Origin: Desulfuromonadaceae bacterium
GTDB lineage: Bacteria; Desulfobacterota; Desulfuromonadia; Geobacterales; Pseudopelobacteraceae
Assembly: GCA_028687585.1 (NCBI GenBank)
Contig: JAQTZV010000031.1
Coordinates: 1-62,864 of the forward strand
Reading direction: 5' to 3'
DNA: 62,864 nt
This document shows, in pieces, positions 1 to 7,726 of the stretch (positions within the stretch are counted from its first letter, which is position 1; each line of letters opens with the position of its first letter). The notes beneath the pieces were generated by a model, which searched no databases, was not told the origin of the DNA, and saw nothing but the letters and a program-made list of their open reading frames with translations. Position numbers and translations under genes: made by a program.

Positions 1-121
1 TGTCGCGCTTGCCGAAGCTGAGCAGGGTACTGGAGTCAACAGTGACGTCTGCCGCCATGACGCCGAACGGCGTTGCAGCAACGGTCACTGCACAGAGCAG
101 GGTGCAACAGGTCTTCTTCAT
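1..121 (-). CDS. Exported protein, N-terminal fragment
   Basis: Only the first 40 codons lie in the window; the gene continues past base 1. The protein starts with Met-Lys-Lys, a hydrophobic stretch and an Ala-Ala-Asp junction near residue 23, which is a typical Sec signal peptide. The mature part begins VTVDSSTLLSFGKRD, a beta-strand-like start reminiscent of outer-membrane porin-type proteins, but too short to assign. The gene lies about 370 bases downstream of a GEMM riboswitch and terminator on the same strand, so its expression is probably controlled by a cyclic dinucleotide. No function is claimed. Confidence 0.6.
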   Translation of the reverse strand, partial: MKKTCCTLLCAVTVAATPFGVMAADVTVDSSTLLSFGKRD

Positions 122-490
122 GGAGTGGCTCCTGTAAATATCCTGTGAACTGAACAATGGGCTATATAAAATGTACTCATTTCTGAAATAATCGAAATAA
201 TTATATAAAAGAGTTTCTGTGTCCGTGGTGATGTGGTCAGGTGCTCGCAACGCTCGCAGTGTAGAGGCACTGACAAAGCAAATATCGCGCCAGATATGTA
301 TTTATTACGTAATATGAAGGTAAATGCATGATTTCAATAACAAATACAAAATAACTCCATCGTTAAAGCGCATCTCCAGTCAAAAAAACCGTCATAAGAT
401 GCTGATGTGTCATATATGACGGGCTCAGAAGCCGGTAATTTGAAGGGTAAAAATACAAACCGTATTTTTAAATCAGAAACCAAGAACAAA

Positions 491-534
491 TAAAAAAACC
501 GGGTCACCAAAAATAAGCATTTCGGCAACCCGGC
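491..534 (-). terminator. Riboswitch expression-platform terminator
   Basis: On the minus strand, CCGGGTTGCCGAAA pairs with TTTGGTGACCCGG, followed by a run of seven T. The left arm is shared with the aptamer's 3' strand, so aptamer and terminator are mutually exclusive. Confidence 0.85.
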
Positions 535-600
535 TGTCTCATTGAGACCCATTAGGCTTTCCGCCCCATTCTCACGAATGGTTTAGTATTATCGTATTTC
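515..600 (-). promoter_or_regulatory. GEMM-I riboswitch (cyclic dinucleotide)
   Basis: Read on the minus strand, this shows the conserved GEMM-I core: AUACUAAACC, a hairpin closed by a GTGA (GNRA) tetraloop, GGGGCGGAAAGCC, a second hairpin (GGGTCTC/GAGAC) and the 3' block AGCCGGGTTGCCGAAAT. The same plan occurs in the c-di-GMP Vc2 aptamer. The AUACUAAACC variant matches the Geobacter GEMM-Ib group, which is known to prefer 3',3'-cGAMP; that ligand choice is from family knowledge, not proved here. The 3' strand of the aptamer also forms the terminator hairpin at 491-534, so ligand binding would favour read-through (an ON switch). Bases 122-490 are a long leader with no gene seen. Confidence 0.88.
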
Positions 601-716
601 TACAACCATATTTTATTGTCGTAAATAAACCATTACAATAAAACGCAACTCTTCGTCAAGCAAATTTATTGACAAAGAGAATCAGGAATTAAAGCCCTGC
701 CAGTTTTATCCGTCGG

Positions 717-2270
717 TTAGACAGCATCGGTAATGCGTTTTTGCTTGTTATTCAATCTGTTGAGCGCATGAATATACGCTTTTGCCGAAGCAACGATAAT
801 ATCGGTTGAGGAGCCCTTGCCGACAACATTGTGATTCCCCTCACTTACTCGGACCGTTACTTCGCCCTGAGCATCGGTACCTCCGGTGATAGAACCAACG
901 TTATATTGAGTCAACTTTGACTTTGACTTGGTCAGTTTTTTGATGGCTTTGAACGTTGAATCAACAGGACCATCGCCCAGTTCTGCTGTCCGTACGGTAA
1001 CACCATTAATTTCCATCTGGACAGTTGCGGTAGCAACGGTAAATGAACCGCAGGTGACCGTGACATGGTCAAGCTTGAAGTGATCTTCTTCACGAGCCTC
1101 ATCAGTAACTATGGCGTCCAGATCTTCATCGAAAATCTCTTTTTTAAGATCAGCGAGATCCTTGAATCGGTCAAATGTACGACGGAATTTTTCGTCATCG
1201 AGGTCATAGCCCAACTCTACAAGGCGTTTGCGAAGAGCATGATGCCCGGAATGCTTACCCAGCACAATGGCACTTGCCGAAAGACCAACCGATTCAGGGG
1301 TCATAATTTCATAGGTGGTTTTTTCCATCAGCATACCGTGCTGATGGATCCCTGCCTCATGGGCAAAGGCATTTGCACCGACGATCGACTTGTTCGGCTG
1401 TACCGCAGTCCCGGTGATAGCCGTTAACAGACGGCTCGCCGGCGTCAACTGTTCTGACACGACGTTGGTGGCAAAGGGGAGGATGTCCTTGCGGGTTTTC
1501 AGAATCATGACAAACTCTTCCAGCGAACAGTTGCCGGCTCGCTCACCAATGCCGTTGATCGTGCACTCCACCTGGCCGGCCCCGGCTTGTATGGCGGCAA
1601 TTGAGTTGGCTACCGCAAGGCCAAGATCGTTGTGGCAATGAACAGAAATGACTGCTTTATCGATATTCGGCACGTTGTCCTTGAGATATTTGATAATGTT
1701 GAAATATTCGAACGGAATGGTGTAGCCGACCGTATCCGGAATATTAACGGTTGTTGCACCGGCGGCAATGACAGCTTCAACAACTTCAGCAAGGAATGGC
1801 AAACGGGTGCGCACAGCATCCTCGCAGGAAAACTCAACATTAGGGGTATACGAAGCAGCGCGCTTGACCGCTTTAACTGCGGAAGTAAGGACTTTGGCAG
1901 GCTCCATCTGCAACTTGTATTTCATGTGGATATCAGAGGTGGCAATAAACGTGTGAATGCGCCCTTTTTCACCGGCAAATTTCAGGGCTTCCCAGGCACG
2001 ATCGATATCCTTTTCACTGGAACGGCAGAGTCCGGCGATTTCCGGCCCTTTGATTATCTGGGCAATTTTTTTAACCGCCTCAAAATCGCCGTCTGATGCA
2101 ATCGGAAACCCGGCCTCGATGACGTCGACATTCAGTTTCTGCAGCTGTTTGGCAATCCGCAGTTTTTCCTCAATGTTCATACTGTTTCCGGGCGCCTGTT
2201 CCCCGTCTCTCAGCGTCGTATCAAAAATTCTGATAATCTTTCTGTCATCCTTCTTCGCTGCTTTTGCCAT
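717..2270 (-). CDS. leuA: 2-isopropylmalate synthase
   Basis: Catalyses acetyl-CoA plus 2-oxoisovalerate to 2-isopropylmalate, the committed step of leucine synthesis, in the cytoplasm. The 517 residues have the LeuA long-form layout. The TIM barrel begins with DTTLRDGEQAPGNSM near residue 18 and carries the metal-binding HCHNDLGLAVANS motif near 210 and the GERAGN loop near 243. The linker HEAGIHQHGM and a C-terminal Leu-binding regulatory domain of about 120 residues follow. The ATG is preceded by AGGGGATAACCT. A T-box leader with a Leu specifier and a promoter lie directly upstream, so control is by uncharged tRNA-Leu as well as, probably, Leu feedback inhibition. Citramalate synthase is a relative, but the T-box and the C-terminal domain favour leuA. 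Confidence 0.95.
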   Translation of the reverse strand: MAKAAKKDDRKIIRIFDTTLRDGEQAPGNSMNIEEKLRIAKQLQKLNVDVIEAGFPIASDGDFEAVKKIAQIIKGPEIAGLCRSSEKDIDRAWEALKFAGEKGRIHTFIATSDIHMKYKLQMEPAKVLTSAVKAVKRAASYTPNVEFSCEDAVRTRLPFLAEVVEAVIAAGATTVNIPDTVGYTIPFEYFNIIKYLKDNVPNIDKAVISVHCHNDLGLAVANSIAAIQAGAGQVECTINGIGERAGNCSLEEFVMILKTRKDILPFATNVVSEQLTPASRLLTAITGTAVQPNKSIVGANAFAHEAGIHQHGMLMEKTTYEIMTPESVGLSASAIVLGKHSGHHALRKRLVELGYDLDDEKFRRTFDRFKDLADLKKEIFDEDLDAIVTDEAREEDHFKLDHVTVTCGSFTVATATVQMEINGVTVRTAELGDGPVDSTFKAIKKLTKSKSKLTQYNVGSITGGTDAQGEVTVRVSEGNHNVVGKGSSTDIIVASAKAYIHALNRLNNKQKRITDAV

Positions 2271-2336
2271 AGGTTATCCCCTTTCTGTCTCTTGCGTCGT
2301 AGCGCATTTTATTACAATATACCCGACCAGTGAATA

Positions 2337-2570
2337 AAAAAAACCTCCACCCCATATTTGGGGCAGAGGTTTTGAACCATCCGCGGTACCACCCAATTCG
2401 CCTGAATACTTCCAAGCCTTATACGCCTTTACGCAGGCTCACGACTCTGACTACCTGTCACCAGAGCGGCTCCAAGGCGAGTTCACCACAATGCCTACCG
2501 GTTCGCACCACCCACCGGCTCTCTGAAAAGCATACAACTGGCTACTACTCCTCTTCATTGCCTTTACATT
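2337..2570 (-). promoter_or_regulatory. T-box leader, Leu specifier, with terminator
   Basis: The minus strand carries the diagnostic T-box element GGGTGGTACCGCGG (2381-2394). It is followed by a terminator hairpin (AACCTCTGCCCC/GGGGTGGAGGTT, 2342-2371) and a run of T. Upstream is a Stem I with AGAGAG-like and GAA-CTC-GCCTTGGAGC elements; the specifier codon is CTC (2479-2481 complement), which reads Leu. When tRNA-Leu is uncharged it should pair at specifier and T-box and stabilise the antiterminator, allowing leuA transcription. T-boxes are mainly a Gram-positive device, but leuA T-boxes are known from delta-proteobacteria. Confidence 0.93.
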
Positions 2571-2576
2571 TTGGGC

Positions 2577-2606
2577 ATAGTAGAAAAGTTCACACTGTAA
2601 AGTCAA
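2577..2606 (-). promoter_or_regulatory. leuA sigma-70 promoter
   Basis: TTGACT at 2601-2606 and TACTAT at 2577-2582 (both complement) are separated by 18 bases. The start of transcription would be about 2570, just before T-box Stem I. The promoter begins only 20 bases after the end of the upstream peroxiredoxin gene. Confidence 0.7.
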
Positions 2607-2625
2607 GAGGTTTTCAACATCAACG

Positions 2626-3222
2626 CTATTTTGAATGTTTGGCCAGATACGAAGCAACTCCTTCAGCAGTCGGCTTCATTGCTTCGTCACCCTGTTTCCA
2701 GTTGGCCGGGCATACTTCTCCATGCGTTTCAACAAATTGCAGCGCATCAACCATACGGAGTGCTTCATCAACGTTGCGACCCAGCGGCAGGTCATTAATT
2801 ACGGAATGACGGACAACACCTTTCGTATCAATCAGGAACAGGCCGCGCAGTGCAACAGAACCGCCAAAAAGGATGCCGTAGGATTTTGCGATCTCTTTGT
2901 TAAGGTCTTCCACCAGAGGATACTGGATATTGCCGATGCCGCCATTTTCAATTGCAGTGTTTTTCCAGGCGAGATGCGTAAATCTTGAGTCAACGGAAAC
3001 GCCGATTAGTTCGCAGTTCTTCTCTTTAAATTCAGCAATTTTTTTATTGAATGCAAGAATTTCAGAAGGGCAGACAAACGTGAAGTCAAGTGGATAGAAA
3101 AAAAGTACGACATATTTGCCTTTCAGTGCGGAAAGAGTGATCGAGCCGAAGCTGTTGTCGGGCATTACTGCATTGGCGGTAAAATCGGGGGCTGCCTGGG
3201 TAACAAGAGTTGTAAGGCACAT
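2626..3222 (-). CDS. 2-Cys peroxiredoxin (AhpC/Prx1 type)
   Basis: Reduces hydrogen peroxide and organic peroxides in the cytoplasm with thiol donors. The 198-residue protein has the peroxidatic motif FYPLDFTFVCPSE near residue 50 and the resolving Cys in GEVCPANWK near residue 172, the typical 2-Cys (Prx1/AhpC) pattern. The ATG follows AAGGAGAAATACT. It has its own promoter (3265-3293) and no neighbour in an obvious operon. No AhpF is adjacent, so the reductant is probably a thioredoxin-type system encoded elsewhere. Confidence 0.93.
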   Translation of the reverse strand: MCLTTLVTQAAPDFTANAVMPDNSFGSITLSALKGKYVVLFFYPLDFTFVCPSEILAFNKKIAEFKEKNCELIGVSVDSRFTHLAWKNTAIENGGIGNIQYPLVEDLNKEIAKSYGILFGGSVALRGLFLIDTKGVVRHSVINDLPLGRNVDEALRMVDALQFVETHGEVCPANWKQGDEAMKPTAEGVASYLAKHSK

Positions 3223-3264
3223 AGTATTTCTCCTTGGTATTTTAAAGTAAAAGCTTATGCGTAA

Positions 3265-3293
3265 TTAATATCAGGCAATATTGACCTTGTCAA
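3265..3293 (-). promoter_or_regulatory. Peroxiredoxin gene promoter
   Basis: On the minus strand a perfect -35 TTGACA (3288-3293) and a -10 TATTAA (3265-3270) are spaced exactly 17 bases, about 40 bases upstream of the peroxiredoxin start codon. Confidence 0.75.
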
Positions 3294-3327
3294 TAGGATA
3301 AAAATAGTCTTTTGGTCCTTTTTAGCC

Positions 3328-4080
3328 AAATTGGCGTTTTTTTCTGGCAATATCTGTTTACGGGAGAACGGGTTTCAGCCTGTCGAATACAGACAGCGGA
3401 ATAACGATCCAGGAAATTTACGCCCGGCTAACATATGACCGGCAACGAAACCATATCAACCTGGGTGATATCAGACTAGCACTTGCCGATGGCAAGATCG
3501 CATCCTTCTATGAAACAAGCACCCTAACGTTTGTCACTATTCCGGAGTTACTAAACATGAAAGTAAATATAAGGGGGAAAGTACGCATGGGCGACCAGCT
3601 TTATCTGGAGAGGTTTGTCTGGCTCGACCATGAAGCTCTCAAAGAGCGGTACCCCAATGCGTTCAAGCGGGGAGATCACTTCGAGATACCGGTGAAGACC
3701 ACCCAGCGTTCAATCAATCACTTCTGCGACCGCCTCCTCACCCCCTTGGAAAGCGTACTCGTAGGGGTCGTGTTTCACACTTCGTACGTCTTAAAATAAA
3801 ATTCCATGACAACCTAGCCATCACAATCAAATGTAACACCTCCCGCAACTGCGCCTCCGGCGTGACCTTGAACGAGACAACCAAACGCACGGCTCCGCAC
3901 AAGCCGCTACTGCTACTGGCGGCGGATCATTCACCTTTACCTTCTCCCGCCTCAGCCGGGAACCTTTCTGGGAACTGGTGCCGTAACCGGGCATGACCAT
4001 AACCCCGGTAATCATTGACAACACCTCCTTCGTCACTTGCCTGCGCAAGTTCGCCCTAGGCGCCAAGCTGGACTAGGGGC
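3328..4080 (+). pseudogene. Decayed coding region, unrecognised
   Basis: The stretch reads like coding sequence in pieces but has no clean gene. One open frame runs from the TAG near 3327 to a stop at 3799; its only ATG (3557) gives 80 residues, MKVNIRGKVRMGDQLYLERF and onward, while the frame upstream is open and protein-like but lacks a good start. Past 3800, short open segments continue in other frames, including a 27-residue piece at 3994-4077 ending FALGAKLD. The pattern suggests frameshifts and internal stops in one or more lost genes, possibly from a mobile element. I recognise no family. Alternatively 3557-3799 is a real small gene. Confidence 0.35.
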
Positions 4081-4092
4081 GGGAGGCACTGC

Positions 4093-4121
4093 TTGACCTT
4101 GCTGATACAGAGGGATATACT
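4093..4121 (+). promoter_or_regulatory. Promoter of the selenoprotein operon
   Basis: TTGACC (4093-4098) and TATACT (4116-4121) are separated by 17 bases. It would give a leader of about 135 bases before the ATG at 4266. The leader (4122-4265) holds no gene that I can see. Confidence 0.65.
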
Positions 4122-4265
4122 CCTCGCAACACTCAGAATTTTCTGTATTTATATGCTGTTACCTGTAATACAACCTATGGATCTAACCCAGATGAGGTGC
4201 TCCATGATAGACCGTAACAATCCAAAAATTCTAGTATCACTGGGATAACTGAAAAGGAGGATAAT

Positions 4266-4868
4266 ATGAGCAAAGTGCCCGTTATGGAGATTTTCTTCGA
4301 CTACGTCTGACCCTGGTGTTACCTCGGTGCCGTGCGTACCGCTCGATTGCAAAAGGAATACGGAGTTGAACTGCAAATGAGAGTATTCCCCCTGCACCCG
4401 GAAACACCGGAGGAGGGGATGGAGCTGTCAGAGATGTTTGCCGGACGCGAGGCGATGATTGCCGACATGCAGGCCAGACTGGCGCAGGTTGCCGCTGCGG
4501 AGGGCCTGCCTCTGATGCTGCGGACACGCACGTACAACAGCAGACGTGCTCAGGAACTGGGGAAATGGGCTATATCCCAAGGGGCCGGTGATTTGTTCCA
4601 TCATGCCGTCTACCGAGCTTATTTCGTCGATGGAGTTAACATCGCTTTAATTGACGAGCTGGCTGCCATTGCTGAATCAATAGGACTTCCGGCTGATGAA
4701 GCGCGGAAGGCTATCGAAACAGGGAGCTTTGCCGCTGCAGTCGACGCCGACTGGCAACTATCGAGAGAATTGCGGGTAACTGCAGTTCCCACCCATCTCT
4801 ATGAGGGTAAGAGATTGGCGGGGTTCGCTTCCTACGAAGATTTCGAGCGACTGATAGGAAAAAGGTAG
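4266..4868 (+). CDS. DsbA/FrnE-like selenoprotein (TGA = Sec15)
   Basis: A thioredoxin-fold oxidoreductase of the DsbA/FrnE family, about 200 residues. Translation from the ATG at 4266, behind AAGGAGGATAAT, gives MSKVPVMEIFFDYV, then TGA (4308-4310), then PWCYLGAVRT. In this family that position is the first Cys of the active site (CPWC), so the TGA replaces exactly the catalytic Cys, giving UPWC. The frame stays open to 4868 and carries the conserved cis-Pro segment TAVPTHL near residue 177. A hairpin with the bacterial SECIS geometry follows the TGA. These points favour selenocysteine over a nonsense mutation. Starting instead at the later ATG (4377) or a GTG near 4332 would delete the active site. 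The selA/selB/selC genes are not in the window. Two small genes follow in the same direction. Confidence 0.82.
4325..4341 (+). promoter_or_regulatory. Putative bacterial SECIS hairpin
   Basis: CGGUGC (4325-4330) can pair with GCGUACCG-side bases 4336-4341 in a six-pair stem (one G-U), closing a five-base loop CGUGC with G in the second loop position. The stem begins 14 bases after the TGA and the loop G is 22 bases after it, within the usual range for bacterial SECIS elements. The hairpin lies inside the coding sequence. Confidence 0.6.
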
Positions 4869-4877
4869 CAGTGCGAT

Positions 4878-5156
4878 ATGGAACAAATCGAAGCGACCAT
4901 CGAGCGAGACCAGCAGAATGAATACGCAGAAGAAGGGGTGATCGTACCGCTGGATCGTATCAATCCCGAGACACTGCGGAAAATGGTGGAGGAGTTTGTG
5001 ACACGGGAGTGGAGTGACCTGTCTGATGCGGACTGCACCTTTGAAGACAAGGTTGAACAGGTTATACAGCAATTACAGGGCAACAGGATCAAAGTCGTCT
5101 TCGATTTAACCAGCGAGACGTGCAACCTGGTTCCGGCTGAAAGTATAACGAGATAA
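4878..5156 (+). CDS. YheU family protein (UPF0270)
   Basis: A small 92-residue protein whose core matches YheU/UPF0270: V-I-V-P-L-D-R-I-N-P-E-T-L-R then FVTREW, the DKVEQV segment and a C-terminal V-F-D-L-T-S-E-T motif. The function of this family is not known. Compared with the roughly 72-residue enterobacterial protein it has about 18 extra N-terminal residues; a start inside that extension is possible, though the ATG at 4878 is the first available. It begins 9 bases after the selenoprotein gene, suggesting co-transcription. Confidence 0.75.
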   Translation: MEQIEATIERDQQNEYAEEGVIVPLDRINPETLRKMVEEFVTREWSDLSDADCTFEDKVEQVIQQLQGNRIKVVFDLTSETCNLVPAESITR

Positions 5157-5181
5157 CTCGTATCGCATAAGGGAACTAACC

Positions 5182-5559
5182 ATGGCAAAGGGGTGTCAGG
5201 GAAACAAGGACCGTATGGAATCGATCAGTTCCTTCGGCAAAGCTATCGGCAAACGAGCAGGCTTTACCTGTGAATGGTGCGGGAGCAAGAACGATCTCCG
5301 CGTTTGGGATTATAAACCTGACGCACCACCTGAAATGGAAACGCTGGCACTTCTTTGCCAACAATGCAGGAATTGGGCTGAAGGCCGGAAAGCAACGCCA
5401 AATGAACTCCGTTCGATCCGCAACGCTCTCTGGAGTAATGTCCCATCAGTGGCAGAGGGTGCGGCGAGAATATTGGCTCAATGCAAAGAAGCGTGGGCCA
5501 GAGAAGCGATTGAAGAAAGCTTCATTGATGATGCCGCCAAAGCAGAAATACTGAAATAA
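5182..5559 (+). CDS. PhnA-like zinc-ribbon protein
   Basis: A 125-residue protein whose N-terminal half resembles the PhnA/YjdM N-terminal zinc ribbon: FTCEWCGSKNDLRVWDY (residues 29-45), followed by LLCQQCRNWAEG (58-69), two CxxC pairs that could bind one zinc. The remaining half is helical and charged with no domain I recognise. YjdM-type proteins were once linked to phosphonate use, but no such role is supported here. Last gene of the small plus-strand group starting with the selenoprotein (25-base gap). The convergent patatin gene ends 19 bases downstream. Confidence 0.6.
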   Translation: MAKGCQGNKDRMESISSFGKAIGKRAGFTCEWCGSKNDLRVWDYKPDAPPEMETLALLCQQCRNWAEGRKATPNELRSIRNALWSNVPSVAEGAARILAQCKEAWAREAIEESFIDDAAKAEILK

Positions 5560-5578
5560 AGCGTATAACCTGTCGAGT

Positions 5579-6457
5579 TTACAGACGGCCATCTTGCCGG
5601 AGTTTGTTCACAATGTTTGATATGGCAGGCATTGCCGCCCAGGCCGCCCTTTCTCCTTCCAATATTGCTTCGTTGCGGCGCTCGAAATCCGCTGCCCCCA
5701 TAAAGCCTACTTTAGGTTTTATGACCACATCTGCCTGGCTGACCGGGAATTGTGAAATCTTCTGGTACATGATTTCCATTGACTTCATTATGGTTTCCAT
5801 AGTGCTGGTCGGCAGTGAGTTGTCAACACCTGAGGTGATATCCACGGCAATTACGACATCAGCTCCGTATTTTCTTGCTACATCGACTGCCAGTGGATTA
5901 ACCAGACCGCCGTCAACATAATTCGTTCCTGAAAATTTCGCCGGCTGGTACACCCCTGGAACAGCGGCACTTGCCTGAACTGCCATACCGGTGTTCCCCG
6001 AATGAAAGACAACCTCCTCTCCGCTCCGGATATCGGTTGCAACCACATACAGGGGAATTTTCAGTTTTTCTATCGGCTGGCTCTGTACTTTGGCATTAAT
6101 GAAGTCGCGCAGACGCTCTCCCTTTATGAATCCGTTGTCGGGAATAGTCAGCTCGGCAACATCTTTCTTCTGTAGCGACATCGCTATATGCTGCAATGCA
6201 TAGGCGTCATAGCCGGAAGCATACAGGCTCCCGACGAAACTGCCGGCACTTGTACCAACAACCATGTGGATCGGTATCTTCTGTGACTCAAGTACCTTTA
6301 TAACTCCCACATGCGCAAATCCCTTGGCAGCCCCGGCACCCAGTACCAGAGCGATTTTTGCCGGTTTTTGGTTGATAACAGTGATCGGGGGGCTTGTCGC
6401 ACAGGCCGAGAGAAATGCCGTACAGAGCATGATCAGCAGGTAGCGGAGACCATGCAT
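5579..6457 (-). CDS. Patatin-like phospholipase lipoprotein
   Basis: A predicted lipid acyl hydrolase of the RssA/NTE patatin family. With the start at 6457 the 292-residue product opens with MHGLRYLLIMLCTAFLSAC, a lipoprotein signal with a lipobox (LSAC), so the enzyme is probably anchored on a membrane surface outside the cytoplasm. The oxyanion loop LGAGAAKGFAHVGV, the nucleophile elbow GTSAGS and the DGG of the Ser-Asp dyad (DGGLVNPL) are all present. The frame is open further upstream (to 6577), but those 40 residues look unlike protein leaders and would bury the signal sequence; the ribosome site for 6457 is weak, so the start is not certain. It is convergent with the PhnA-like gene. 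Confidence 0.85.
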   Translation of the reverse strand: MHGLRYLLIMLCTAFLSACATSPPITVINQKPAKIALVLGAGAAKGFAHVGVIKVLESQKIPIHMVVGTSAGSFVGSLYASGYDAYALQHIAMSLQKKDVAELTIPDNGFIKGERLRDFINAKVQSQPIEKLKIPLYVVATDIRSGEEVVFHSGNTGMAVQASAAVPGVYQPAKFSGTNYVDGGLVNPLAVDVARKYGADVVIAVDITSGVDNSLPTSTMETIMKSMEIMYQKISQFPVSQADVVIKPKVGFMGAADFERRNEAILEGERAAWAAMPAISNIVNKLRQDGRL

Positions 6458-6712
6458 CTTTGAAGCGACCGCTATGGGTTGTTCTGTATATGTAACTCCT
6501 GTTGTACGCAACATCAATGTATCCAATCTGAAATGTGATTTGCAAAAGAGACGGCAATCCCCTGAGCGACGTGCCATTCTACTGCATTTTGTGAACTGAG
6601 GATAGAATCTTTCTCATCGAATACTCTGAGCAGACGATACCGCCGTTTCCTCTTCGAATTCGAGGGGTATTTGTGGTACGTTAGCCTATGTTTTAGTGAG
6701 AAGGTGAAGCCA

Positions 6713-7096
6713 GTGCCAAAAAATCATGTATTCAAGGTATGTCCGTCTTGTGCCACCGTATGGCAAACAAGGCTAGACTTTCTATCAGATCCTTCAGTGC
6801 AGTTGAACGGCTATCAAGTAAGCTTGAAGAACCTTGAGTCAGGGTTGCTGCTGTTCACTCACCTGAAGGAGAATTGCCACTCAACCATGGGAATACCCGT
6901 AACGGAGTTTCTTGATTTCTATACTGGTGAGCGGTACAGCGAAAACAGAGCATTGTCACTGGAATGCCCGAGATACTGCATTGATGAAAAGCGTTTTGAC
7001 CGGTGTAATGTTCATTGTGAATGTGCCTTTGTGCGCGAGATCATTCAAGAGGTTGTGAAGTATAACAACCAGCCGTTACCGAAATTTATGCTGTAA
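6713..7096 (+). CDS. Conserved Cys-rich hypothetical protein
   Basis: About 127 residues from the GTG at 6713, which sits 6 bases after AAGGTG; a TTG at 6671 would add 14 residues but has a poorly placed ribosome site. The protein has a CPSC zinc-knuckle-like pair near its start (residues 10-13) and a second Cys group later (ECPRYC, then C-N-V-H-C-E-C), so metal binding is likely. I do not recognise the family. The gene stands alone between the patatin gene and the Rrf2 regulator. Confidence 0.55.
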   Translation: MPKNHVFKVCPSCATVWQTRLDFLSDPSVQLNGYQVSLKNLESGLLLFTHLKENCHSTMGIPVTEFLDFYTGERYSENRALSLECPRYCIDEKRFDRCNVHCECAFVREIIQEVVKYNNQPLPKFML

Positions 7097-7158
7097 ACGA
7101 CATGAAACGTCGAACAGGTAGCAAAAGTTTGCTGCGTGGTGCGGCACTGAATTTTTTC

Positions 7159-7187
7159 TTGACATTGAACATTACTTATAATATCTA
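7159..7187 (+). promoter_or_regulatory. Promoter of the rrf2-cysK-sir unit
   Basis: TTGACA (7159-7164) and TATCTA (7182-7187) are separated by 17 bases, ending 15 bases before the regulator's ATG. The AT-rich segment over the -10 region, ATATCTATATATTTAATAG, partly recurs as ATCTATAGACATAG upstream of cysK (about 7690-7705), so both may hold the binding site of the Rrf2 protein. That last point is inference. Confidence 0.55.
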
Positions 7188-7202
7188 TATATTTAATAGA
7201 CC

Positions 7203-7664
7203 ATGATTTCTAAAAAGACTAAATACGCGCTCAAAGCGCTTGGCTATCTAGCCGAACATTCAACAGGCGATCCAATTCTTATTTCAGAATTAGCGAAAGA
7301 AGAAAACATCCCCCGGAAATTTCTCGAGGCTATTCTTGTTTCCTTGAGAAAAGGCGGCGTACTGAAGAGCAAGATCGGCAAAGGTGGCGGTTATATGCTG
7401 GCCCTTCCTGCCGCGCAGATCACTATCGGCAGGGTTGTCGGTATTCTTGAAGGGGGCTTCGCGCTCGTTGAATGCCTTAATGACAATGTGAAAGTGGCGT
7501 GTGAGGAATGCGGCGATCCCGCCTGCTGCGGCATTCGGCTGGTGATGAGCGAGGTTAAAAGCGCTATCGACTCGGTTCTGGAATCGACAACACTGGCTGA
7601 TATGGTCGAAAGAAGTGAATCGGCCCGTCAGCATAAATCAAAAATAATGGATTACAGTATTTAA
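7203..7664 (+). CDS. Rrf2 family transcriptional regulator
   Basis: A 153-residue winged-helix protein. The N-terminal half has the family signature: KTKYALKALGYLAEH, the recognition helix region IPRKFLEAILVSLRKGG and the wing KSKIGKGGGYML. The C-terminal third has three Cys (C-E-E-C-G-D-P-A-C), the pattern by which IscR-like members bind a 2Fe-2S cluster, so it may sense Fe-S, redox or cysteine status. It sits 60 bases upstream of cysK and the sulfite reductase gene. By analogy with CymR and other Rrf2 proteins encoded next to cysK, it probably represses its own unit when cysteine is plentiful. Confidence 0.88.
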   Translation: MISKKTKYALKALGYLAEHSTGDPILISELAKEENIPRKFLEAILVSLRKGGVLKSKIGKGGGYMLALPAAQITIGRVVGILEGGFALVECLNDNVKVACEECGDPACCGIRLVMSEVKSAIDSVLESTTLADMVERSESARQHKSKIMDYSI

Positions 7665-7726
7665 AAAAATTTGTCACATAAGCCTACTTGATCTATAGAC
7701 ATAGGCAACTACGAAAGGAGAACATC

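Noticed and set aside
334..552. 72-codon open frame on the minus strand
   Set aside because: It runs through the GEMM aptamer and its terminator; the structure explains the bases and the peptide looks random.
1632..2096. 154-codon plus-strand frame opposite leuA
   Set aside because: A shadow of leuA codon bias; no ribosome site or family.
2451..2657. 68-codon open frame in the T-box region
   Set aside because: It overlaps Stem I of the T-box and the peroxiredoxin end, and the peptide resembles no protein.
4308..4310. TGA as an ordinary nonsense mutation
   Set aside because: It sits exactly at the active-site Cys, the rest of the frame is intact with a strong ribosome site, and a SECIS-like hairpin follows. 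Not fully excluded without sel genes in view.
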